This document shows positions 35,565 through 44,628 of a stretch of 64,000 nt of DNA, one piece after another. The notes under the pieces are model-generated. The model saw nothing but the letters and a program-made list of their open reading frames with translations. It was not told the origin of the DNA and did no database searches. Within the stretch, counting starts at the first letter, position 1. Each line of letters begins with the position of its first letter. The stretch comes from Idiomarina aminovorans (lineage in GTDB: Bacteria; Pseudomonadota; Gammaproteobacteria; Enterobacterales; Alteromonadaceae): assembly GCF_023155095.1 (NCBI RefSeq), contig NZ_JAKNDA010000001.1:310001-374000 (forward strand), in the 5' to 3' direction. The position numbers were made by a program, and so were the translations under genes.

Positions 35565-36662
35565 CTAGTACCTTGGAGCTGATAAGTCGGTACGGCGGAT
35601 TTGAACAACAACACCAAGCTTAGGGTGATCGAAGTAGTGTGTTTCGTGACTGATAACCCGCCGTAACTGTGAAAAGTAGTAGCTACGTAGATAAGGAATC
35701 TGTTCACTGGCATTATTGAGTGCCAACGATGCCTGTTCCTCTATATTGTTGGCAATGCGTTCTATTCTGTCGGTTTCACGTAAATTAAACTCACCATTAA
35801 TATGAAGATAATTGCCCACTAAAAAAATCTGCATCAGCCCGTCAAACTCCCAGGAAAGATGCGGTTGGTCGGCCGCTATCAGAGGTGGACGAACCGGAGT
35901 CGTCTCATTTAAGCGACGAAAAGGTTCAGCTCCGGAATCAATAACCTTAAGCAGACTCTCTATATTATCCATACGTTGTTGTTGACTGGCGCTGGATAAA
36001 GGCGTGTTAAGTTTTGCCTGCTCCCGGGGGAAGCCATTATAGAAAAACTCATCACTGTAATTTTTACCGCCAAATAAGCGGAACTTGCGGGCATGGTTTC
36101 GGGTAAATACGGGCTGTCTCCAAGCGAGGTGCAATAGAGATTTTGCCTGGCCTTTCTTATCCAGTTGGGTGCGAATGGGTGACAGCTCTAAAACCTCTTC
36201 AGGCATTAAGAAAGGTTGCGAGGCGGTTTTGATATCCCCCCCCGGGCCGTCAATAACGACCGCGGTCGATGTCACTTCAGATAGAACGGGTGAAGGTGCA
36301 AATGGGTTACCGGTAATAGGTATCCACTGATCTTCATTTTCATATTGGCAGGCAACATCAAGTTGCCAATTACCCTCTGACAGTGGTTCGCAAGTTGGTA
36401 AAGCGCTGCGAAGCGAGCGGTTTTTAAGGCTATGGTGTGGTGTCAGTAAATCTTGGCTGCCTGCAATAGAAATAGGTTGCAGGGTTAACGAGAAGTTTTC
36501 GCCCGATTGGTCGGTCGCTGTTTGTTTGAATATAAGGACTTCGACTTCGAACCAGCGCCAGTAGTCTTTACCAGACTGAGCTGCGGCTTCAGCAGACACT
36601 AAAGCTATTAGTGCTGTTATTAAGCCCAGTACCGATTTTAACCCACGATGCACCAGCGCCAT
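35565..36662 (-). CDS. csiV: CsiV-family peptidoglycan-binding protein
   Basis: A 365-residue exported protein with a signal peptide (to about AEAAAQ, residue 29) and a typical YWRWFEVEVLIFKQ opening. The C-terminal RSYYFSQLRRVISHETHYFD and HPKLGVVVQI match the CsiV family, known from Vibrio cholerae as an envelope protein needed for growth with D-amino acids. The gene is 15 bases downstream of mfd and has a good AGGAGTGAAGGA site. The 114-bp gap to the nuclease gene holds no gene and no clear terminator. Confidence 0.8.
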   Translation of the reverse strand: MALVHRGLKSVLGLITALIALVSAEAAAQSGKDYWRWFEVEVLIFKQTATDQSGENFSLTLQPISIAGSQDLLTPHHSLKNRSLRSALPTCEPLSEGNWQLDVACQYENEDQWIPITGNPFAPSPVLSEVTSTAVVIDGPGGDIKTASQPFLMPEEVLELSPIRTQLDKKGQAKSLLHLAWRQPVFTRNHARKFRLFGGKNYSDEFFYNGFPREQAKLNTPLSSASQQQRMDNIESLLKVIDSGAEPFRRLNETTPVRPPLIAADQPHLSWEFDGLMQIFLVGNYLHINGEFNLRETDRIERIANNIEEQASLALNNASEQIPYLRSYYFSQLRRVISHETHYFDHPKLGVVVQIRRTDLSAPRY

Positions 36663-36677
36663 TCCTTCACTCCTGTG

Positions 36678-39600
36678 TTACGCCGCCTGAGATTGCTCTG
36701 CGAATTCTTCTAATAAAGACTCTATCAGTTTTAAGCGACTTTGAGTATCTTCCAGTGTCTGACTCAGACGCAAACGGCTTGGTCCATCAAGCTTATAATA
36801 GTCAGGGGCTTTCTGAATGAGTGCAATAATAATTTCGGGATTAATTTTTGTGTTGTCAGCGAACTCAATAATACCCCCTTGATTACCCATGTCAATTTTG
36901 CTTATACCCAATTGTTCCGCCTTATTGCGTAGCTGTGTCTGGCGAATCAAATTCTTTGCGGCATCTGGTAACAGACCAAAGCGATCAATCAGTTCAACCT
37001 GCAAATCTTCAAGTTCTTTACTGGTTTCACAATTGGCTATTCGTTTGTACAAACTTAACCGGTTGTTCACGTCCGGTATGTAAGCTTCGGGTAAAAGTGC
37101 CGGGAGTTTTAAATCAATTTCGGCACGTTCATGCAGCAATTGAGCAAGACCGGGTTCTTTGCCTTCTTTTAAGGCTTTAACCGCCTGTTCCAGCATATCC
37201 ATGTACAAGGTAAAACCAATACTTTCAATCTGTCCGCTTTGATCATCACCCAACAATTCACCCGCACCGCGAATTTCCAAGTCGTGAGTCGCCAACATAA
37301 AGCCGGCCCCCAGATCTTCCAGTTGGGAAATTGCCTCAAGACGTTTGTGCGCGTCCTTGGTCATGCGTTTGGGGTGCGGCGTCAGTAAATACGCATAAGC
37401 CTGATGGTGAGAACGCCCGACGCGACCGCGCAATTGGTGCATTTGAGCAAGCCCGAGATGATCGGCTCGGTCCATAATAATGGTGTTGGCACTGGGAATG
37501 TCGATACCGGTTTCAATAATGGTGGTGCAGACCAGTACATTAAAACGCTGATGGTAAAAGTCCGACATAATGCGCTCAAGGTCACGCTCGCGCATTTGCC
37601 CGTGTGCGACAGTCACCCGGGCTTCAGGCACTAAGGCTTCAATATCCGCAGCGGTTTTTTCAATAGTTTCAACATTATTGTGAAGGAAAAACACCTGGCC
37701 GCCGCGTAATATTTCACGCAGCAAGGCCTCGCGAACTGTGGGTTCATCGTATTCCCGGACAAAGGTTTTTACGGCTAAACGCTTAGCCGGGGGCGTCGCA
37801 ATAATGGACAGGTCACGAATGTTGTTCATGGCCATATTCAAAGTTCGGGGAATAGGCGTAGCCGTTAATGTCAGAATATCGACGTCGGCTCGCAGGCGCT
37901 TAATGGCGTCTTTTTGACGGACACCAAAACGGTGCTCTTCATCGACTACCAGCAAACCTAAATCATGGCACTTGACGCTGTCCTGAATGAGTTTGTGTGT
38001 GCCTATCACTATATCGACTTTGCCGTTCGATAAATCTTCAAGAATGCCTTTTGACTGCTTGGCCGTTTTAAAGCGCGACAGCACTTCAACCCGAATGGCT
38101 TGATCAGCAAAGCGGTCACTGAAGTTTTCGTAGTGTTGCTGCGCAAGCAGGGTGGTCGGTACTAATACCATCACCTGCTTACCTTCATTAACCGCAATAA
38201 AAGCAGCGCGCATTGCGACTTCCGTTTTACCAAAACCAACATCACCACAAACCAGTCTGTCCATTGCACGAGCTTGTTGCATATCCTGCTTTACGGCATC
38301 AATAGCGGCTTGTTGGTCAATGGTTTCTCCAAATGGGAAACTAGCCGCAAAGCGCTGATAGTCGTCTTCATTCATGTTAAACGCATAGCCTGGCTTGGCT
38401 TCTCTGCGAGCATAGATATCCAGTAACTCGGCTGCTACGTCACGGACTTTTTCCGCCGCTCGTTTCTTCGCTTTTTCCCAACCGTCGTTACCCAACTTAT
38501 GCAAAGGAGCATGGTTTTCTTCACCACCACTGTAACGGCTTAAAACATTCAGACTCGCTACCGGAACGTAAAGTTTTGCGCCACCTGCGTACTCAATAGT
38601 GACAAATTCCGTTGTTACGTTACCGGCATCCAGAGTTGTCAGTCCCTGATAGCGACCCACGCCGTGATCCAGGTGAACGACGGGTTGACCGGCTTGCAAC
38701 TCTGCCAGATTACGAATAAGCGTATCGGCACTAACCGTGGCTTTTTGTGCGCGTCGGCGACTTTGCACAACACGGTTCCCGAACAACTCGGTTTCGGTAA
38801 TGAACCAGAGTTTGGTGTCTGGTAAATAAAATGAATTAATGACCGGGCTTATGATTAACCCGATTTCTTGTGTCGGGCACTCCTCTAACCCAGAGCAAAG
38901 CCTTACTTTGAACCCAAGCTTGCTGACAATTTCGCGCAAGGCTTCGCGGCGACCGGCGCTTTCAGCGGAAAGTAACACTTTTTCCTTGTTTGCCTGAGCC
39001 TGTTCTAATTTGGCTTTTAACTTGGCAAAAGGCTCTTTTTGTTGATGATCCGCTGCAATTTCGGTAACCGTTTCGGTAATAAATGGTGTCGGCCCGGGTT
39101 GCGCCATTTCAGCCGCTACGTTGGCTCTTACCCTGCGGTATTGTTTAAAGCCGGCGTGTATATTATCGACCGGAAGAAACAGTTCATTCGGGTGCAGCAA
39201 TGGTCGTAACGGATCAAATTGACGTTGGTCGTAGCGGTGGTTAATGTCCTTCCACAGGCGTTCCAGGCTGGCTTGAATGTTGCCAAAAGTAACCAGTACC
39301 GTATCTTCTGGCAGGTAATCAAACAAGCTGGCGGTTTCTTCGAAAAATAGTGGCAGGTAATATTCGACTCCGCCGGGTAACTGGCCTTTACTCACCTGCT
39401 GATAAACAGACTCACGTTCGGTACTGGCTTCAAAATGCTCGCGGTAATTGGCGCGAAAGCGTTCAATTGCTGTTTGGGTCAGCGGAAACTCGTGTGCCGG
39501 CAACAGGTTAATGTTGTCTATTTGAGCTTTTGAAAGTTGAGTTTCCGGGTCAAATGGCCTGATACTGTCGACTTCATCGTCAAAAAAGTCGAGTCTATAT

Positions 39601-40160
39601 GGTGTCTGACTGCCCATAGGGTACAGGTCTAAAATTGAGCCGCGTGCACTGAATTCGCCATGCTCCATAACCTGGTTAACATGGCGATAGCCTGCATTCT
39701 CTAATTGTTGACGCAGTTTCAGGCTATCGAGTTGCTGGCCTTTTTCAATTTGTAATGCCTGTCCCTGAACAAAAGAGGTTGGTGCAATTTTGTGTAATAA
39801 GGTATTAATGCTGACTATTAATGCCCCGCGTTTAGCTTCCGGAAGGCGAGCCAGAACCCGTAGACGATCGGATATAATGTCCTGATGCGGGGAGAAACTG
39901 TCATACGGCAAAGTTTCCCAGTCAGGGAACAAAGTAATGTCGTCATGGTACTCGGTGTTCTCACCGGCAAAGTATTTAACTTCCTGTTCTAACCGGTGCG
40001 CCTGGTTAGCATCTGCTGTAACAATTAAAACGCGCCCGGGGGTAGCGTCTATTAATTTGGCCAGAGCCAATGCAGGGGCGCTGCCATGCAGTTCCTGCCA
40101 GGTAATATCTTTATTGGCTGCCGGTGGAAAAGGGGGTCTTAGTACAGATGCCTTAGTCAT
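36678..40160 (-). CDS. mfd: Transcription-repair coupling factor Mfd
   Basis: An 1160-residue DNA translocase that removes stalled RNA polymerase and recruits UvrA. The N-terminal UvrB-like domain (DNITLF-like DDITLFPDWETLPYD), the RNAP-interaction domain (HLDHGVGRYQGL, about 500) and the RecG-like motor are all present: GDVGFGKTEVAMRAAF, DEEHRFGV, TATPIPRTLNMA and LRGRVGRSHHQAYAYLL. A C-terminal D7 domain follows. Full length. It may be cotranscribed with csiV downstream. The ATG has a weak GAG upstream. Confidence 0.98.
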   Translation of the reverse strand: MTKASVLRPPFPPAANKDITWQELHGSAPALALAKLIDATPGRVLIVTADANQAHRLEQEVKYFAGENTEYHDDITLFPDWETLPYDSFSPHQDIISDRLRVLARLPEAKRGALIVSINTLLHKIAPTSFVQGQALQIEKGQQLDSLKLRQQLENAGYRHVNQVMEHGEFSARGSILDLYPMGSQTPYRLDFFDDEVDSIRPFDPETQLSKAQIDNINLLPAHEFPLTQTAIERFRANYREHFEASTERESVYQQVSKGQLPGGVEYYLPLFFEETASLFDYLPEDTVLVTFGNIQASLERLWKDINHRYDQRQFDPLRPLLHPNELFLPVDNIHAGFKQYRRVRANVAAEMAQPGPTPFITETVTEIAADHQQKEPFAKLKAKLEQAQANKEKVLLSAESAGRREALREIVSKLGFKVRLCSGLEECPTQEIGLIISPVINSFYLPDTKLWFITETELFGNRVVQSRRRAQKATVSADTLIRNLAELQAGQPVVHLDHGVGRYQGLTTLDAGNVTTEFVTIEYAGGAKLYVPVASLNVLSRYSGGEENHAPLHKLGNDGWEKAKKRAAEKVRDVAAELLDIYARREAKPGYAFNMNEDDYQRFAASFPFGETIDQQAAIDAVKQDMQQARAMDRLVCGDVGFGKTEVAMRAAFIAVNEGKQVMVLVPTTLLAQQHYENFSDRFADQAIRVEVLSRFKTAKQSKGILEDLSNGKVDIVIGTHKLIQDSVKCHDLGLLVVDEEHRFGVRQKDAIKRLRADVDILTLTATPIPRTLNMAMNNIRDLSIIATPPAKRLAVKTFVREYDEPTVREALLREILRGGQVFFLHNNVETIEKTAADIEALVPEARVTVAHGQMRERDLERIMSDFYHQRFNVLVCTTIIETGIDIPSANTIIMDRADHLGLAQMHQLRGRVGRSHHQAYAYLLTPHPKRMTKDAHKRLEAISQLEDLGAGFMLATHDLEIRGAGELLGDDQSGQIESIGFTLYMDMLEQAVKALKEGKEPGLAQLLHERAEIDLKLPALLPEAYIPDVNNRLSLYKRIANCETSKELEDLQVELIDRFGLLPDAAKNLIRQTQLRNKAEQLGISKIDMGNQGGIIEFADNTKINPEIIIALIQKAPDYYKLDGPSRLRLSQTLEDTQSRLKLIESLLEEFAEQSQAA

Positions 40161-40207
40161 GACTACTCAACTGGTTTGGGAAAACATCGGTATTATACCG
40201 AAATCAA

Positions 40208-40837
40208 TCAGGATTTGGATGACGAGCTGTCGCTTTCTTTTTGTTCACGGCGTTGTTTTGAACGTTCTTTAAGCTGACGACTTTGAGCATGAAGGCTGGC
40301 CCGGATAAGCAGTTCCTGATCTTCTTCCCGAATTTGAGCAAAGCGAAGCGTGCAACGGTAACGGTCGCTGTCCTCTTCGTGTTGGCAATTCTCCAGAGTC
40401 AGGTAGCAGTAAATTGCCAAAGCTTCTTCTTTGAAAAATAACTTGGCCTGAAATACTTGCCCCTCAGTTAAGGGCGAATCATTTAAAAGACGGATACCGC
40501 CGCCGCCGTATTCTACCCCTTCAAAGCGATGCTTGGGATCATCCTCGTTGCGGAGCATATAGCCCAGTAAAATGTTCATGCGCTTGTGCTGCTGTTCAAG
40601 AAAAGCCACTAACGCACTGCCTGACGACTGTTCTACCTTGATACTTTGCAGTTGTTGCTGATCGCTTTCAGCCATACTGGAGGCAATCGTAAAAAGCTCG
40701 GGGATTTCCGCAATAAACGCGTCTTCATCCGGAATGTTAGTTGCCGATTCCAGCGCAATTAAATTAACCGGGAAATACTCCCCTACAGTGAAGAAATCTC
40801 CTATTGGTGATGTCATTGATGTCTGCGATTGCGTCAT
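40208..40837 (-). CDS. PilZ-domain protein
   Basis: A 209-residue cytoplasmic protein. A PilZ-like beta-barrel lies in about residues 85-180 (GYMLRNEDDP, then GVEYGGGGIRLLNDSPLTEG, and YRCTLRFAQIREEDQELL). The canonical RxxxR and D/NxSxxG c-di-GMP motifs are only loosely matched (GGGGIRL in place of NxSxxG), so ligand binding is uncertain. The C-terminus is a highly charged helix. The same gene lies between lolC and mfd in related marine bacteria, from memory. Its start region faces lolC; 85 bases separate the two. Confidence 0.75.
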   Translation of the reverse strand: MTQSQTSMTSPIGDFFTVGEYFPVNLIALESATNIPDEDAFIAEIPELFTIASSMAESDQQQLQSIKVEQSSGSALVAFLEQQHKRMNILLGYMLRNEDDPKHRFEGVEYGGGGIRLLNDSPLTEGQVFQAKLFFKEEALAIYCYLTLENCQHEEDSDRYRCTLRFAQIREEDQELLIRASLHAQSRQLKERSKQRREQKESDSSSSKS

Positions 40838-40922
40838 TGTTTCGGCTTTTAGTTGTCAGGCTCAATACAACTCATTATCCTTGCTCGTTATTAATTAGCA
40901 ACCATCAAATAATTGAGGGTAT

Positions 40923-42152
40923 ATGTTTCAGCCGGTTGTGCTGTTTATTGGCCTGCGTTATAGCCGGGCAAGGCAGGGTTCAGCGTTTACCGCCTTTATC
41001 AATCGCTTTGCCTTTGCCGGTATTGCACTGGGCGTTATGGCGCTGGTGGTGGTGATGTCGGTCATGAATGGTTTTGAAGGTCAATTGAAAGACCGTATTC
41101 TGGGCGCGGTGCCACAGGTAACGCTTACCGATGCCGGCAGCACAACCGAGTTAACCGACTGGCAGAAGACTCAGAAGCAGCTTCCTCAACTGGATTCGGT
41201 GAAGGGGTCGATACCCTATGTTCAGACGCAGGGCATACTTCAGTTTTCTGAAAAAATGTCGGTCGCTAATATACAGGGAATATACCCAGACACTGGTGAG
41301 GTACCGCCATCGCTGACCAATAAGATGGTCAGCGGTGACTGGAGAAGTCTGGAAGCCGGCAGTTACCACATTGTGATAGGACAGCGGTTGGCGCAAAAAC
41401 AAGGTATAACGGTAGGTGACACCATCCGGGTTATCGCAGCGCAAGGCGGCGTTTACACGCCTTTTGGGCTGGTTCCATCACAGCGGCGTTTTGTGGTCAG
41501 TGGTTTATTTGCGATGGGTTCCGAAGTTGACGAGTCGGTTGTTTTTGCGCACGGCAATGACTTAGCACGTCTTATCCGTTTGCCTGAGGGGTATGTGACG
41601 GGGTTGCAGTTGTTTTTAGAGGACGCCTTTCAGGCGCCACAAGTTGCACAAAGCCTTCGTAATCAAACCGAGTTAAATGTTAGTGACTGGCGCCAAAACT
41701 ATGGACAGTTATTCGACGCCGTTGGCATGGAAAAGCGGATGATGTGGCTGATGCTCGCGTTAATTATTGCGGTTGCCGCATTTAACACACTATCGGCTCT
41801 GGTTATGGTCATAAACGATAAACGTCACGACATTGCCATATTACAAACTCTGGGGTTATCAAATAGCCATATTCGCGCTGTGTTTTTACTTCAGGGACTG
41901 TATAACGGAATATTTGGCTCATTGTTAGGCGTTATTCTGGGACTGCTATTGAGTTGGTATCTTAATGATATTCTGGCCTTGTTTGGGGCACGAATCTTTG
42001 CGGGATCAGAAGAAGGTTTGCCAATTGTTATTAATGTTTTCCAGGTCATCGTTACTGCTGTTGCTGCAATTGTATTAACTCTGGTGGCAACTTTATATCC
42101 TGCATCACAAGCAGCACATGTCCAACCATCGGAGGCATTACGCTATGACTGA
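40923..42152 (+). CDS. lolC: Lipoprotein-releasing ABC transporter permease LolC
   Basis: A 409-residue permease of the LolCDE complex, which extracts outer-membrane lipoproteins from the inner membrane for LolA. It has an N-terminal helix (FAFAGIALGVMALVVVMSVM), a large periplasmic domain, and three C-terminal helices containing the coupling segment NDKRHDIAILQTLGLSN. It ends in YPASQAAHVQPSEALRYD, the LolC/E signature. The first gene of lolCDE; its last 8 bases overlap lolD. Confidence 0.95.
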   Translation: MFQPVVLFIGLRYSRARQGSAFTAFINRFAFAGIALGVMALVVVMSVMNGFEGQLKDRILGAVPQVTLTDAGSTTELTDWQKTQKQLPQLDSVKGSIPYVQTQGILQFSEKMSVANIQGIYPDTGEVPPSLTNKMVSGDWRSLEAGSYHIVIGQRLAQKQGITVGDTIRVIAAQGGVYTPFGLVPSQRRFVVSGLFAMGSEVDESVVFAHGNDLARLIRLPEGYVTGLQLFLEDAFQAPQVAQSLRNQTELNVSDWRQNYGQLFDAVGMEKRMMWLMLALIIAVAAFNTLSALVMVINDKRHDIAILQTLGLSNSHIRAVFLLQGLYNGIFGSLLGVILGLLLSWYLNDILALFGARIFAGSEEGLPIVINVFQVIVTAVAAIVLTLVATLYPASQAAHVQPSEALRYD

Positions 42153-42831
42153 CGCGCTGTTGCGTTGTAAAGGACTGAGTAAGTCGTATCAGGACGGAGA
42201 CAACCGGGTTACCGTTTTAAAAGACATTGATTTTGCTTTGCAACCCGGAGAAATGGTTGCCACTGTAGGAACGTCAGGTTCAGGCAAAAGTACGTTGCTG
42301 CATTTGCTAGGCGGGTTGGATAAACCTTCCAGCGGACAGTTATTTTACAACACTGAAGAGATGACACATTGGAAAGCCAATAAACTGGCACAGTGGCGTA
42401 ATAAAAACCTGGGCTTTGTTTATCAGTTTCATCATTTACTACCCGAATTCTCAGCATTGGAAAATGTTGCAATGCCTCAAATGATTGCGGGCAAAAGTTC
42501 AGCAGAGGCTAAACAGCAGGCAAAGCAACTTTTAGTGCGGGTAGGCCTGGAACACCGGTTGTCGCATCGGCCGGCACAGTTATCGGGAGGTGAGCGGCAG
42601 CGGGTGGCTATCGCCCGTGCCTTTGTCAACAAACCACAAGTGGTACTTGCCGATGAACCCACAGGTAACTTAGATGGTGAGGCTGCTGAGAGTATTTATC
42701 AGTTAATGCTGGAGCTTAATCAGGAAATGGGCACCGCCTTTATTGTTGTGACTCATGATTTGCGTTTGGCTGAACAATTACAGCGTGTAGAAGTTCTGAA
42801 GAATGGTCTTCTGCATAAGGAACAAGACTAA
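42145..42831 (+). CDS. lolD: Lipoprotein-releasing ABC ATPase LolD
   Basis: A 228-residue ABC ATPase: Walker A GTSGSGKST, signature LSGGERQRVAIARA, Walker B VVLADEPTGNLDG and the H-loop VVTHD. It powers LolC/LolE. I chose the ATG at 42145, preceded by GGAGG; the open frame runs back to 42118 inside lolC. The start overlaps lolC by 8 bases and the stop overlaps the lolE ATG by 1 base. Confidence 0.96.
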   Translation: MTDALLRCKGLSKSYQDGDNRVTVLKDIDFALQPGEMVATVGTSGSGKSTLLHLLGGLDKPSSGQLFYNTEEMTHWKANKLAQWRNKNLGFVYQFHHLLPEFSALENVAMPQMIAGKSSAEAKQQAKQLLVRVGLEHRLSHRPAQLSGGERQRVAIARAFVNKPQVVLADEPTGNLDGEAAESIYQLMLELNQEMGTAFIVVTHDLRLAEQLQRVEVLKNGLLHKEQD

Positions 42832-44066
42832 TGCAGCTGGCCTGGTTAATTGCCCGTCGCTTTCGTCAGGGAACGGCTAAGCAGGGGTTTCTGTCGTTTA
42901 TATCGGCTTCTTCAACCATCGGTATTGCATTGGGTTGTGCGGTTTTAATTGCGGCATTATCAATGATGAATGGTTTTAACCAAGTGTTGCAGGAAAGGCT
43001 TCTGGCGGTTGTTCCTCAGGTTGAATACAGAGCTGTTGAAGGTCAACTGGAAGACTGGGAAGGGCTTGCGGAAATTGCGCGGCAACACCCTCAGGTTATT
43101 GCTGCTGCACCAGGAATCAATGCCACTGTTATGGTGCAAACCCAATCTACTTTTCATGGTATTCAGGTGCGTGGCATATCAGCAGAGTATGAACAAAAGG
43201 TATCGGCGTTATCCGACTATGTTAGTGAAGAGGACTGGCAACGCTGGCAACAAAAAGGCGGTTTGTTGCTTGGAGCCGGGTTAGCCGAAAAATTGGATTT
43301 GTCGGTTGGCGATTCTATCTCGTTATTGACACCAGAGAAATCCGAACGTGGTTTTCGCTCGCCGGATCGTGTCAGGCTTGAGGTTACCGGGGTATTCAAG
43401 TTTGGTGGACAGATTGACTATCACAACGCTTATGTTTCGCTGGAAACCGCTAAGGGTGAACTGGGGTTTGCCGATGGCGTCAGTTCAGTTCGGCTTCGTT
43501 TAAACGATGTGTTTTCAGCTCCGGCCGTTGCCAGAGAAATTGGGAATCAGCTGCCTGAGCTCGTCTATCTGGATGACTGGACCCGAAGTCATGGTCATTT
43601 GTATCGTGATATTGAGTTGGTTCGTTGGGTGGTTTACCTGGTTCTTATTTTAGTCATGGCGGTTGCCTGCTTTAATATTGTTTCAACGCTTATTATGACA
43701 GTTGCTAAAAAGCGTAGCCAGATTGCCATGTTAAAAACCTTGGGGATGACGGACAGCGCCTTATTGCAATCATTTATATTTCAAGGGCTTATAAACGGAA
43801 TATACGGTGTTGTATTGGGCTGCGCAAGCGGAATATTATTAGCACATTTTTTACCCGATATTATGATAACTCTGGAAGACTGGTTTAACTTTGATGTGCT
43901 TTCCAGTGATATTTATTTTGTGGGTGAAGTTCCGTCTCAGTGGCTTTGGCCAGATATCTTCCTGGTTGCTTCGGTGGCAATAGTAATGAGTTTATTGGCG
44001 ACTATTTATCCAGCGTGGCGAGCGGTAAAAGTTGAGCCGGCGAAAGCCTTGCACGAGAGCGTTTAG
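42831..44066 (+). CDS. lolE: Lipoprotein-releasing ABC transporter permease LolE
   Basis: A 411-residue paralogue of LolC with the same topology: one N-terminal helix (IGIALGCAVLIAALSMMNGF), a periplasmic domain and three C-terminal helices. It has the coupling segment KKRSQIAMLKTLGMTDS and ends in YPAWRAVKVEPAKALHESV. It starts within the lolD stop (TAATG). The third gene of the lolCDE operon. Convergent with the DUF2062 gene, 5 bases away. Confidence 0.95.
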   Translation: MQLAWLIARRFRQGTAKQGFLSFISASSTIGIALGCAVLIAALSMMNGFNQVLQERLLAVVPQVEYRAVEGQLEDWEGLAEIARQHPQVIAAAPGINATVMVQTQSTFHGIQVRGISAEYEQKVSALSDYVSEEDWQRWQQKGGLLLGAGLAEKLDLSVGDSISLLTPEKSERGFRSPDRVRLEVTGVFKFGGQIDYHNAYVSLETAKGELGFADGVSSVRLRLNDVFSAPAVAREIGNQLPELVYLDDWTRSHGHLYRDIELVRWVVYLVLILVMAVACFNIVSTLIMTVAKKRSQIAMLKTLGMTDSALLQSFIFQGLINGIYGVVLGCASGILLAHFLPDIMITLEDWFNFDVLSSDIYFVGEVPSQWLWPDIFLVASVAIVMSLLATIYPAWRAVKVEPAKALHESV

Positions 44067-44071
44067 CAATT

Positions 44072-44578
44072 TTATGGATTACGGCGGCGCCAGGCTTTAA
44101 CCACCGACTGGCGCCATAGTAGCCGAATACCGATATAACCGATAAAGCTGGATAACGTGCCTAAAACCAAACACCCAAGCAAAAATGCCGGGCCTATGGT
44201 TGAAATACTGTGCATTAGCCACTCCCAGCTTGCTTCGAATGCAAAGGGTTGTGGAGGTTGAGCTAATAAGGCATTACCCACCAGGTAGCAAAGATAAAAC
44301 ATGGGCGGCATCGTAATTGGGTTTGAGATCCAGACAAGTCCGACTGAAAGTGGCAGGTTCACGCGGAAAAGAATTGCTGAGGCCACTGCTAGTAACATTT
44401 GAAAGGGAACCGGTATAAAAGCGCAGAATAAGCCCACAGCGAACGCACCTGAAGCTGAACGTCTGTTTAGATGCCACAGATTTGCATCGTGCAAAAGGCT
44501 GCCAAATAAGCGGATTGCTTTTGAATTGCGCACTTTTTGATGATCAGGCATTAAGCGTTTAATGAAGCGTCTAGCCAT
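44072..44578 (-). CDS. DUF2062 membrane protein
   Basis: A 168-residue protein, counted from the ATG at 44578 (MARRFIKRLMPDHQK); a longer frame reaches 44677 but would run into comEC. Typical DUF2062 features are the basic N-terminus and AFAVGLFCAFIPVPFQMLL followed by LPLSVGLVWISNPIT, with a C-terminal helix pair. It is an inner-membrane protein of unknown function, commonly encoded next to comEC in gammaproteobacteria. No clear ribosome binding site is seen. Divergent from comEC, sharing a 50-bp promoter gap. Confidence 0.88.
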   Translation of the reverse strand: MARRFIKRLMPDHQKVRNSKAIRLFGSLLHDANLWHLNRRSASGAFAVGLFCAFIPVPFQMLLAVASAILFRVNLPLSVGLVWISNPITMPPMFYLCYLVGNALLAQPPQPFAFEASWEWLMHSISTIGPAFLLGCLVLGTLSSFIGYIGIRLLWRQSVVKAWRRRNP

Positions 44579-44628
44579 AATATGACGTTTATTACCTATC
44601 CTGTTACTGCCCCAAGGAAGGAGCAACG